Program-made: the position numbers and the translations under genes
Part shown: piece by piece, positions 1-10,722 of the stretch
How positions within the stretch are numbered: position 1 is the stretch's first letter
How the letters are laid out: each line of letters opens with the position of its first letter
Origin: Sebastes aleutianus
Taxonomy: Eukaryota > Chordata > Actinopteri > Perciformes > Sebastidae
Direction: 5' to 3'
Length of the DNA stretch: 64,000 bases
Assembly (NCBI GenBank): GCA_916700875.1
Contig: CAKAKS010000039.1
Span: 7,899,544-7,963,543, forward strand
Notes under the pieces: generated by a model
Told to the model about the DNA's origin: nothing
Databases searched by the model: none
What the model saw: the letters and a program-made list of their open reading frames with translations, nothing else

Positions 1-129
1 ATTAATTACTTCTTTATTGTTTTCTTCCATTTACATGCATGTTCTTTTTAAATATCTATATATTGCAATTTGTTTAATGAATTGTATATATGTATATATA
101 TATATATGTTTTTATTTTGTTCTTTTTTT

Positions 130-232
130 TTTTATTCATTATTGAATTGACGCTTTGGCAATATTGTTCACCTGACAGTCATGCCAATAAAGCAAATTGA
201 ATTGAATTGAATTGAATTGAATTGAATTGATA
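130..232 (+). repeat. LINE-like 3' tail with GAATT microsatellite
   Basis: The segment ends in a polyadenylation-like ATAAAGCAAATTGAATT followed by about seven GAATT-type repeats (about 196-230). This is the usual appearance of a truncated fish non-LTR retrotransposon 3' end. No ORF is present. The family assignment is inferred from appearance only. Confidence 0.5.
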
Positions 233-1211
233 ACCATATCAATGTCAGCATGAAAGTTCCCCAGTTGACTACTTTCATTAAGGCAGTTTATTTTTTGTAT
301 TACAAGTTTTCTGGAATATTTAAATATGCAAATGATATCTTATTGCTAATTTACATTCATTTCCAGAACAGAAATTAAATTAAATTATTTATAAAATGAA
401 CCTCTGCCAAAATAACTCTAAAAATATGAAAACATGTGAATCACTTGACTCAAATCATGTGAATCTCATCTTCACCATCATCATCACCACACTTTATCAT
501 CACTGCAGGAGAAGTTCTATTATATCATATGTTATTGTTAAAACATGATGGTCATCTGACATTAGTTTTCACGGTTGGTCAATGGAAAAAGAAAAAATAC
601 AAAAGTGTTTGAGGACATTTTAAACTGTACTATGACAGTGTGAGGCTGAGGCATTTCTACATTCATGACATATGCCTGTTACTTTGACAACATTGTCTGT
701 TTTAGTGTCTTTGGCTCTGCTATAAAAAGCACAATGTAAATAAAGATAATTCACTAATTTGTTTATTCATCAAACCCATAAGCGTATGTGTGGCGTACTG
801 TATATGGAAAATGCAGCACTTTCAGTACACTTTTGAATGCTTAATGTGCATCAATTATTTTGCTAATATTTGCAAACACTCTCCGCTCAATTAATGGTTA
901 TTTTTTATTATCGGTTAATCTATCAATTATTTTTTTCCATTAATCAATTGTTTCATCTTTAAAATGTAAAAAAGAAAAAACAATGAAAAATGTTCATCAC
1001 AATTTCCCAGATATTAAGATTATATCTTCAGATTGCTTGTTTGTTCCGACCGATAGTCCAAAACCCAAAGATATTCAATTTACAATGTATAAAAACAGCA
1101 CAGAAAAGCAGCAAATCCTCACATTAGAGAAGCTGTAATATTTGATAAATGATGTAAACAATTCATAGAATATCAAAAATTGTTGATGATTCTCTTGATT
1201 GACTAATTGAT
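233..1211. other. AT-rich non-coding stretch upstream of RLIG1 exons
   Basis: No exon is seen here, and in particular nothing resembling the first exon of RLIG1 (about 30 codons in human). About 890-1,210 resembles the degenerate ATTAATCAATT-type repeats also found at 13,575-14,150 and 15,425-15,680. The rest is unassigned AT-rich sequence. Confidence 0.5.
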
Positions 1212-1539
1212 CAAAAGAATAATAAACATACAACCTTCCATGCTTGACATATAAATCATCTGGGCTAATACGTTATTGATAGGGGACTGATATTAAAATG
1301 AGTAATGTAAGTTTCCAGCATCACAGTTGCATAGTGCAAAACATGTTAGTAAAAACGGCACAAGTAAAAAAGAGTATAAAAAAAATAAACCATATATAAA
1401 AATAACAGGAGATGAAGAAACTGTTAAAAATGAATATATACAAAAGAATAATAAACATACAACCTTCCATGCTTGACATATAAATCATCTGGGCTAATAC
1501 GTTATTGATAAGGGACTGATATTAAAATGAGATAATGTA
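1212..1539. repeat. about 98-bp direct duplication flanking a repeat fragment
   Basis: Bases 1,212-1,309 and 1,441-1,539 are nearly identical direct copies starting CAAAAGAATAATAAACATAC. Between them (about 1,310-1,440) lies a fragment of the repeat that also appears at 51,375 and 51,865 (GTTTCCAGCATCACAGTT and following). It lies in the intron just upstream of the first visible RLIG1 exon. Confidence 0.75.
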
Positions 1540-1687
1540 GCCTAATAATGTGCCTTTTTAATTGATTTTGTCCACATGATGACATTAATGTTAAGATGAA
1601 TGGGTGTAGGGATAACACTTGTAATATAGTTTTTCCAATTGTTTCCTTTGAACATTATAATGGTTAAACTTCTTTGTCTCTCTTCAG

Positions 1688-4600
1688 CAATTTCAGGTTG
1701 TTGCCACAGAAAACGTGAACCCCGTTGCTCTGGAGGCCAACGTCGACTGTGCACTCGCCACAGAAAAACTAGACGGCACCTGCTGTTACGTTACAGTTCA
1801 TAAAGGTGAGGATCTCTCAGAATGACATCTACCATGGAAGCCTTCAGTACGCTGAATGTTTTCTCTTGTAAAAGTACAAAAAAGTTATTCTTTTAAGCCT
1901 TTTCTTCTTCATATTGTGATTATGTTGTAAATTGAGTACATGATACAAAAAGTGCTGTAGCCTTACTAGCATTGATATTAGTATCCTATTTCTATAAAAA
2001 AGGAACAATGAAAGTGATTTGTACAAGTCTTACAACAACCTTAATTGTTCATTTTCTCAAACCGAATTTTTTTGTATCCTTCCATCCATCCTCTGAATGC
2101 TCTAGGTCTCTAGTTTGTGGCTGTAAAGATTCATGAGGCTGTGATTATCCTAGAGGTCACTACAGGTCATTTTATACAGTGAGGTCAAGTTTCAAAAAAT
2201 TGTCTCACTACAATGAAATGTCTCCTATGGGGACTAACATCATCACACATGTTGGGCTCATTGGATCCACAAGATACTCTTTACAGTGATACCCAATATA
2301 TGCAAATCCAAGACTGTTTATGGTACCCAGTATGCAGAAATATTCAAATAGACCATATAATACTGTGTCTCTCTCAGTCTGTTACATGTAAATGTGGACC
2401 TTAACACTTTAATGGCTTTCTGCCAATCATCCTCAATATACTCAGTATCAAGATCTCTCTCCCATTTCTGTGCAGTGCTTGTGATGTCTGCTGGGATGAG
2501 AGAGTAAAGCAAAGCATAGATGGTGGAAATAAAATGGGTGATGATGCCTCTTTGGTGAAAAACTGAATGACGGTTTATGTTTTCCCTGTAGGGCGACCTC
2601 ACCTCTGGGCTCGACTCGACAGGAAACCCAACAAACAGGCGGAGAAGAGGTTCAAAAAGTATCAGCATACTCACCGGAGCTGTTCAGGTATTTTAGCATA
2701 GTTAATTGTGATTAATCGCAAATTAATTGCACATTTTGTATCTGTTAAATGTACCTTAAAGGGAGTGTTGTCAAGTATTTAATACTCTTATGAACATGGG
2801 AGTGGGCAAATATGCTGCTATATGCAAATGTATGTATATATTTATTATTGTAAATCAATTAACAACATAAAACAATAACAAATATTGTCCAGAAACCCTC
2901 AAGCCCAACAGGCATGACATGCCCAAAACTGCAAGTGATTATCATAAAGTGGGCATGTCTGTAAAGGGGAGACTCGTGGGTACCCAGAGAACCCATTTTC
3001 ATTCACATATCTTCAGGTCAGAGGTCAAGGGATCCTTTTGAAAATGGCCATGCCAGTTTTTCCCGCGCCAAAATTTAACGCAAGTGTGTTTTCTTTTTTT
3101 TCAGGTTTCACGTGGATCGTAGAGGAAGATTTTAAGACCGTGCCGGAGACGTGGATCCCAGCCCACAGAGTCAAACATCACAACGGCCATCCGGTGCCTG
3201 ATGAACATGGACACATTCCAGGTCCTGAAGTTAAACCATTACTCATCAAGATAATCTTTAATATTATTAATCAGCAGCTTTACTGCAGATGTGCCACATT
3301 AGTTTAACCTCATGGACGATTTAATCTAAAGTGATTATTATAATGTAGCAGACAGTAACACCATTAAAGATAACCAATAGTCGTGTTCAGTTTCCATTAA
3401 ACACAATGACCTCACCCTTCAGCCCAGAATAGTACACGTTGTACAAAAGGAAGTCGCTACAGTCAAATTACATCACATCACAGCATAGGATTGTATTGAA
3501 TTTGGTATAAAATGACCAAATGTACTCTCAATAAATGTTGAATTATAAGTTCCAGGATTCCATTAAGGACAACCAGTAACATTTCTGACATTGAACATGT
3601 TGGAAATGTGTTTTTTTCCTGTCATCGTGGATGATGCTGCCTGCAGAAGTAATGATTTGGTCCTTGTGAATGTTCAGGCTGGGTTCCAGTGGAGAAGGAC
3701 AACAAACAGTACTGCTGGCACTCATCCGTGGTGGATTCTGGCATCGGGGCGGCTCTCGTTCTCAGGCCCAGCGCTGATGATGAATATGACATGCTAGAAG
3801 TCGCTGCGGTCCCGTTGGCCGACCTCCTAGAACAAACGCTGGAGCTCATTGGAACCAATGTCAACGGAAACCCTTACGGTAATGTGATGCTGCATTTTAC
3901 TTTTAATGTTCATTTAGGGTAGTGTCAAAGGGGGGTCATTTTTGAACAAATAGTTGTTTCAATGCCAGCTTGTGCTTGCCTTGAGTAGGTTGTGCTTTAA
4001 AAAAGGGCTTCTCAAATGAAAGCTGGATCCAAATTGGCAAGGATCCTGTTTTGCAGTGGGAGGATGGAGTCAACCAATACCCAAAGCTGTGGCCTCTGTG
4101 CCTCTTTATGCTGTTCATCCCAAATCTTTAATGACATTTTTATGTCATAAAAGTCATAGTATAGTATGCCATGAAATAGTTGTGAAAGAAGTCATTGTGT
4201 AGTGTGCCATGAAAAAGTCTTAAAAAACAGTCCTATTATAATATGCCATAAAACTGTCATGTAAAAAGTCATACTATTGTATGCCATAAAAATGACTAAA
4301 AAATGTCGTGTGTAGTGTGCCATAGAAAAATGTTATTTAAAAAAAGTCATAGAATGCCATAAACAAAGTTCATCATCGTACAATATGCTATAAAAATGTC
4401 ACAAAAAGAATCATTGAATGTCATGTTTACTGGCCATCAGTTTTTTTCTTCCCTGCGTTTGTTGGCACATTACTATGTTTCTTGCATGTTACTGCCACCA
4501 ACTGACGAGAAATAGTGAAACAGTCGTCAGGAATGTGTAGAACTTCGCCTACGCATGTGCATCCTAGCGTGCATGCACAATTAAGACAAAACGGGGACCT

Positions 4601-6003
4601 ACTCGTAATAACTTTTCTCTACTAGTGGTCAAAACTCTCAAAGGTTTTGACCTCAATCATTTTACTTTTTGCCTGTAAGAGAAGCACTGAGTTATTATTT
4701 ATTTGTAACAAAGTTGTATTGTTCTAACAGGCTTGGGGAGTAAGAAGCAGCCGGTCCACTGCCTGGTGTCACACGGGAGTGTTCGAATCAGAAACCCTCC
4801 ACCAGTGGACTTCCAGCAGCTGTGCTCGTGGTTCCAGGAGAGTCCAGAGGGCCGAGTCGAGGGTATCGTCTGGCACTGCAACGACGGCACGCTCATTAAG
4901 GTAACAAAAACTTACAGTACATACAGGGCGCAGTGTGCAGTGCATTTTGAGTTATGGAAACTCAACAGATTAAAGGGATTGTTCGTAACTTTTTAAGTGT
5001 ATAAATCTACCGGGTCGGTTTCCCATGCCCGCTCGCGTGTGGCTGCGCTGTTCAGACTCCCTGTGGACACGTACCATCAGACTCCAACACAAACTACATG
5101 GAAGCACCAAAACCTCAAAGTTGTATCTAGTGAAGCCCGTCTTGCAAAACAGTGTTGGCGGTGGTCATAGTACGCGGGGGAGACCGTAGCCTCTGCTATG
5201 CTGCCTTCACTCAGACACCGCGCGCGTTCTCGCTCCACCTCTAGACGTGCATGCGCGCACACTACACACTGCAGAAGACTTTGTAGCTCTGAGAATATCT
5301 AGTGAATGTACAGTGGACGTTTGTGCAGAAATAAATGCTGCTGCTCCTCCAGACCAACAGAGGTTTCCCGTGTCTTGTGAAGTGACGGGGCTCTGCAGCG
5401 AGAAACGTTATCGTCTCCGACCGGGTACCGGAGGGAGACACCGGCACCCGGTCAGAGACGGGCTGAAGCAGGAAACACTAGGATCAGCAGTGATTCATGG
5501 AGAGACCGTCGTCTGGTCAGCTAACATTACTGCCAAGCAGGTGAACTATAGAGTGATATTGTGGTTTTAGCTGACGTGTGTCGCCTCACTGTTTTGAGCG
5601 ATGCTCGTTCATGTCTATTTAGAGCGAGCAAGCGTGAGCACGACGCTGACTTTTGTTGACTTAACGGCCACAGGTGTCGCTGTTAACAAGCATTTCTGAA
5701 AGTTACAAATAGTCCCTTTAACCCTCCATATTTTCTCATTTGGAAAACAGTTTTTTGTTAAATATTCAGAAAATGGTTTCAACACGACATGTTTTTAATT
5801 GTCTGTTGTGTCTGCAGGTTCATCGTCATCACCTGGGACTGAGGTGGCCAGATGGGGACACCTGCCTTGGCGAGAGGTCAGTGGTCATTCACGTTGACGG
5901 GACGATTGGTGAATACAACAATAGCACGGACTTGTTTGCATCCTTCTCCCGACTAAATGGACACTGTTTCAACCGACTGCCGGACATTCAGTTTGACTTG
6001 TAA
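1688..6003 (+). CDS. rlig1: RNA ligase 1 (C12orf29 homologue), 5'-incomplete, six exons
   Basis: RLIG1 is an ATP-dependent 5'-3' RNA ligase that auto-adenylates a motif I lysine and has been linked to RNA repair under oxidative stress. The exons are 1688-1805, 2592-2687, 3105-3221, 3678-3878, 4731-4900 and 5818-6003 (TAA at 6001-6003). All have AG/GT borders and phases that close, giving 295 codons. Human RLIG1 is about 325 residues, so only the first exon (about 30 codons) is missing, to the left of the window. The ligase motif KLDG is in the first visible exon. Its lysine codon is 1766-1768, equivalent to human Lys57 if 30 residues are missing. Other strongly conserved blocks are WARLDRKPNKQAEKRFK (exon 2592-2687), KQYCWHSSVV, LLEQTLELIGTN and NGNPYG (3678-3878), and EGIVWHC (4731-4900). 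The donor after 3221 (GTCCTG) is weak but gives the expected frame. The gene runs tail to tail with CEP290. Confidence 0.93.
2690..3085. repeat. dispersed repeat copy in RLIG1 intron, reaching the next 3' splice site
   Basis: The segment shares long blocks with repeats at 32,771-33,346, 60,681-61,361 and, inverted, 35,100-35,632. Examples are ACCTTAAAGGGAG, CATTTTCATTCACATATCTT and TGAAAATGGCCATG. Homology runs to about 3085, only about 19 nt from the acceptor at 3104. Confidence 0.8.
4132..4430. repeat. imperfect AT-rich minisatellite
   Basis: Repeated phrases of the type AAAGTCATAGTATAGTATGCCAT recur about every 30-40 bp with heavy decay. The core is the reverse complement of the repeat at 7,385-8,035 (ATACTATACTATGACTTTTT). 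Confidence 0.7.
4974..5717. mobile_element. TTAA-flanked non-autonomous DNA transposon (MITE), 744 bp
   Basis: The element is bounded by TTAA at 4970-4973 and 5718-5721. The ends are inverted repeats: left AGGGATTGTTCGTAAC and right (reverse complement) AGGGACTATTTGTAAC. It has no transposase ORF. TTAA target duplication is typical of piggyBac-mobilised elements. It sits in the last RLIG1 intron. Confidence 0.75.
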
Positions 6004-6250
6004 ACGCAGTCGGAGAAACTTTACCTTTTTCTGAAGCTCCTTGCCGTGACCCGATAAGTATTTGTCACTTTGACGATAGCTGCTAGATATTTTTTCGCCA
6101 ATTATTCCAGATGACATTTGCTTTGCAGAAATAATGTACAGCTTTAGTGTAAAAAATGACTGACCAACTGGGCAGTTCTTAGCAACTTGAATTGTTCCAG
6201 TAATATATTGTAAATAATGTATATTACAGCTCTTTCATTGATGAGTGAAA

Positions 6251-6256
6251 AATAAA
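6251..6256 (+). terminator. rlig1: RLIG1 poly(A) signal AATAAA
   Basis: A canonical AATAAA lies 248 nt after the RLIG1 stop, on the coding strand. It is the first clear signal downstream, so the 3' UTR is predicted to end around 6270-6290. Confidence 0.7.
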
Positions 6257-6290
6257 TGACGAGTATGTAAACATTTCTATTTAACAGATT

Positions 6291-6329
6291 TTTATTTGAC
6301 AGTCTGATTGGTATAAAAACTGCTTTATT
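6291..6329 (-). terminator. cep290: CEP290 poly(A) signals (two AATAAA on the minus strand)
   Basis: TTTATT at 6324-6329 and at 6291-6296 reads as AATAAA on the minus strand, about 350 and 385 nt beyond the CEP290 stop. The convergent RLIG1 signal is at 6251-6256, so the two 3' UTRs nearly touch or overlap. Confidence 0.6.
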
Positions 6330-6675
6330 GACAAATACATAAAAAAATTTCAGAATTTTACAAATATAAAGAAATAAATATGCTACATAGTTGAGTTACA
6401 TCACCAAACCAAGAACTTAGTATTAACAAAAACATACATTACTTTACTGTTTAAAGGAAAACTACTTTCAGGCTGTTCTAGAGAGATCTTTAGGACTGGA
6501 CATTGTTTAAGGTTTTCAATAAATGTATGTATTCTTTATTCGAGGACGGGTGAAGGCTTTCTAAATATAGGTCGATACCCAGCCCTAGAGATCTAAATTG
6601 AAAGTAACCATAAAAGTACATTCAGGTGTAGTTGTAACAATCCTTACGTCATTAAAAGGCACAAATAACCCTGAG

Positions 6676-9600
6676 TTAACCGACGGACGAACTGGGCAGT
6701 TCAGCTTTTACACCAAACCGATCACACACCTTCTTCAGCTGTTCCTCCAGCAGGATGTTCTTCTTGACCTCTAAATTGTAGTTGTACTTTAAGTCTTCAA
6801 TCTCTTCAAAAAATGTCGGGTCAAAGTTCTCCAGGTCTTTCTTCAGCTTTTTAACCTCAGTTTGAAGTTTTGTTTTCTCTGTTTCGGCTGCCTCCAGAAG
6901 GTGTTTGAGCTTCCCGTAGTCTAAGAATACAACGAGAGACAACCAAGATGACTACTGTTCTTCAAGACAGTTTACATCACATACATTAGGATGTTGGCTC
7001 TTTACTCAATAACAACAGATAGACATTTTCAAACAAACTGTTTATAAACTCTAATCTCTCACAGCTTAATTTGCAAGAAACAATAGTGTGTTTGGAAGTC
7101 TTACCTAGTTTAGAAGATGCTTCACCATATCGCTCACTGTACTCGTTCAGTTTTTGTTTCAGTTCGGTGTTCTCCTTCTCCAGCTCAGTTTTAACCAATC
7201 TTAAGACAAGATAAACATGTAGATTTTTGTCAAAAACAACATTCCAGTTTCACAGGATGGGAAATTCTTATTTTCAACCATCTAAGCCAGGGTTTCTCAA
7301 AGTTTTGATGGCCAAGTGCCAATCTAGGGAGCCAGCATATGATTAAGTGAGGCAGAAAAGTGCACACATCTTTTTTTTTTTTTTTTTTTTTAATTTTTCG
7401 AAACACTATACTATGACTTTTCTTTACACTAAATTTTTCAATATACTATACATGACTTTTTTTTCGAGAAATTTTACGACATACTATACTATGACTTTTT
7501 TTCACAGAATTTTTGGACGTAATATACTATGACTTTTTTTCCATGACTTTTGCGGCATACTATACTATGACTTTTTTTCACAAAATTATTAATATACTTT
7601 ACTATGACTTTTTTCCACTAAATTTTAAGACATACTATACTATGACTTTTTTTCCCACACATTTTTTGACATACTATACTAAGACTTTTTTTCACAAATA
7701 TTTTCGACCAAATTTGACTTTTTTCACAAAATTTGACGAAATACTACACTATGACTTTTGCGAGTATAGTATTACTATGACCTTTTTTTACAATATTTTA
7801 CGACATACTCTACTATGATTTTTTTGGAAATACTATACTATGACTTTTTTTTTCATAACATTTTTCGACATACTATAGTATGACTTCCTTTGGCATATTC
7901 TACTACGTCTCTTTTTATGGTATACTATATAGGACATTTTTTTTATGGCATACTGTGCTATGACTTTTATGACATACTATATTATGACTTTTCATGGTAT
8001 TTGAATGGCATATTATATCATGACTTCATGTACTTGCCATATCATATATATATATATATATATATATCCCAAAAAAAATCTTATTAACCATATTACCCAG
8101 CTTTAATATCACTCAGTAGTCATTAACATTGCACATTTAACGAACCTCATTGACTGGAACTCCTTGGTGAGTCCTCCTCCTGTCTTTGCAGTGGTAGGAA
8201 AGCTTTTTAACATTTCAACCTAAGAAATGACAAACCCATTATTTAAATACATTCATACAGCACTTTTCAAAACATTGATAACATTTTTGTCACAAACACA
8301 ACCTGTACAATAAGACTTTAATGTAGACTATTTTGTTTTAAAGGAAAACTCCACCTATTTACACATCAAAGTCTATTTACATGTCATGACTACTCAGCCT
8401 GTGAAAACAATTTTATAACGTCAGCGGAGGAGCTTTCCAAAGTCAGAGAAAATTGCCCTCCGTGAAGTCAAAAGGCTTGTATCAGCTTGGACTTGGATTT
8501 TAAAACATAGCCTGTGTTAAGAACTGGGGATTTGGGATTTGAAAGAGGCAGGCAGGGAAAGTCAAATTTAAGACTATTGAGTTGTGTAAGGGGAATCCAG
8601 GGAGCTTGTTTTATAGGGACTAAGTCAGGATATCTGCTACATCAAATTTGACCATTATTTTTTTTATCTGTCTCTCGAAGTCCCTCAACTTTATGAAAGT
8701 ACTGCATTAAATAGCTGGAACACTTCAATAATATCTGTAACTGCAAAGTCTACCCCAAGATCAGGCATGTGTTGTTTTATATGATAGACCCTCTTGAAAT
8801 GACTCGCATGATTGAACAAAAGCCAAAAGGCCATCCAGTCTGGACCAAATCAGTTTGAACCCACCTGAGCAACTGGCTATTGTTAGAGCCCTGAGACTTT
8901 TGTAAAAACAGATTTATAGCAAACTTTAACAAATATATTGTCATAATTAAACCTATTAAATAAATGTATTTGAGTAAATGTGTTTTAATACTTGATTCAA
9001 TGTTTGTATAGGCCAAATCACAAATCCGAAAAAGTTTGTCAAGAACTGAGATAACAAACCAACAGCAGTTAGCCTGTACTTGAACGTCCTCATAAAATTA
9101 AATGCACCGGACTGCTGTTATTAAATTAAATAGTGCGTTAGCCAGTACCTGACTGCTGTTATTAAATTAATCAGTGATTTAGCCTGTACCTGATCTTCAA
9201 GTTTCCGAATGCTTATCTGAGCTCTCTCCTCGCACTCGTTCACCTCCTTCAGCTGTCGTTTGAGTTCAGAGAGACTGGAGGTCTTCTGGGAGAGCTCCTT
9301 CTCCAGCTCCGTCATCTTGTTCTCAAACATTCTGCGGATGTAAGTGAAACAACCACTGGCTCACACTCTGTTAAATGTACTTGTAGCCTAGAGCTAGAGC
9401 AATATAACCAACTGTCCACCCAGTTCATTAAATCTTTTCAATTTGTTCTGAACACACACTGCAATAAGAAGCCTAATGGATAGGATAAAAAAAGCAGTTT
9501 GCTGACCTTGTTACCACAGAGGCCTTCAAGGTCTTACTGTTTGCTCCCTCTGTGATGGGTTTGGATAGAGCTGCCTGCAGTCTTTGCTTTGTTTCTTCCA

Positions 9601-10722
9601 GCTCTGCCTCAAGCTTCTCGTTGGTCACTTCCAGACTCGCCTTGGCAACTCTCAGCCTCTCTGCAGCTTCCATTTCCTGTAACAGTATGAAACATGCACG
9701 GGTGGGATAAGAGAGATGAAAACATGTATTCAGAGGGTTTTATTACTCATGTCATAAAAACAAACATTGCATAAAAGTAAAACTCAGCTTCAGAAAATAA
9801 AATTGTGACCAACAGAGTTTTTACCGAATCTAAATATTGAATCTATTTTCTGAATCTAGTTACTAAATGCCAACTTTTAAATAGAAAATATGAAACATTA
9901 CAATGTTTTTCTTCAGTAACTGCTTTTGAATATTTACATTTTATTGTGGAACTAAACATAAGTAGTCACCCTTTTGATCTCCTTGCGTAGACGTTCATTT
10001 TCCATCACTATTTTCTCCAGGCCTTTGGTTTTAGATTCAAGTCTGGAATTCAGCTCAGCTTCACTTTGACTCTTCAGTTTCTCAAAGTCAGCCTAGAAAA
10101 AAAATTATATTTAATGTCAGCTGTAGTAACAGAACAGATAAGTTAATAAACTTAATTTAATATATAAAAGAATGCACAGTATATACACGTAAGACATGGT
10201 ATGGTCAACAACCTTTAGTTTTTCATTTTCTTGCTCCAGGGCAGCGACCTTGCCTTGATTTGCAGGTGCACTGGATTTCTTTAGTGAGTCATTTTCCCTC
10301 TGCACCCTCTCCACCACCTTCTTCATCAACCCAATGGTCTTCTCGAGTTCGGGGACTGTTTTACCACTCTGACCGGCCTGATGAAGAACACATTACAAAA
10401 TCCCTTTCATGATCTACAGTTGGAACAAGAGGTTGGTGAATAAAATTTCACACGAGATCCCCAGCGGAGTTGCTGCTATCCAATTCGGTGTATTTGTTTC
10501 TTATTAGATTTGATATTTTCTTTAAGGTTATGGATTTTTTCCCACCTCACATTTAGACATGTAGTTTTATTTCTTGTTATTTCTGGGAAAATACTCATGT
10601 GTATAGAAAGAACAGGTGACTTTAAGTTAACATACTCCACGTATGTGTGTCAGCTTTTTCTCCAACTCTGCCTTTTCCTTTTTCATTGCGCTGCACATCT
10701 CCTTCAGGTCGGCAACTTGATT
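6676..10722 (-). CDS. cep290: CEP290 C-terminal exons (eight exons)
   Basis: Exons 10636-10722, 10213-10377, 9970-10092, 9507-9676, 9190-9331, 8146-8219, 7105-7199 and 6676-6920 encode the C-terminal coiled coil that overlaps the myosin-tail-like and microtubule-binding part of human CEP290. Diagnostic blocks are ELEKTIGLMKKVVERVQREN (10213-10377) and LKKDLENFDPTFFEEIEDLK (last exon), nearly identical to human. The stop codon is TAA at 6676-6678. The fish tail ends soon after KKNILLEEQLKK and lacks the acidic extension ending the human protein. The donor of exon 10636-10722 was set at GTATGT because it keeps phase 0; the GTGGAG a few bases upstream (in transcription order) would not. Confidence 0.94.

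Noticed and set aside
5247..5570. 107-codon plus-strand ORF in the RLIG1 intron
   Set aside because: It lies inside the TTAA-flanked MITE (4974-5717) and has no family similarity that I recognise.
7385..8068. Possible CRISPR-like array
   Set aside because: The repeat is decayed and AT-rich, with no fixed spacer length and a vertebrate genomic context. It is a minisatellite.
7347..8087. Chain of plus-strand ORFs rich in YYTMTFF
   Set aside because: They are translations of the AT-rich minisatellite; the same phrase repeats at the DNA level and no protein family fits.
10636..10640. Alternative donor GTGGAG for CEP290 exon 10636-10722
   Set aside because: It would leave a phase that breaks the next exon; GTATGT (10631-10635 on the plus strand) keeps frame and gives HIRG-AGQSGK.
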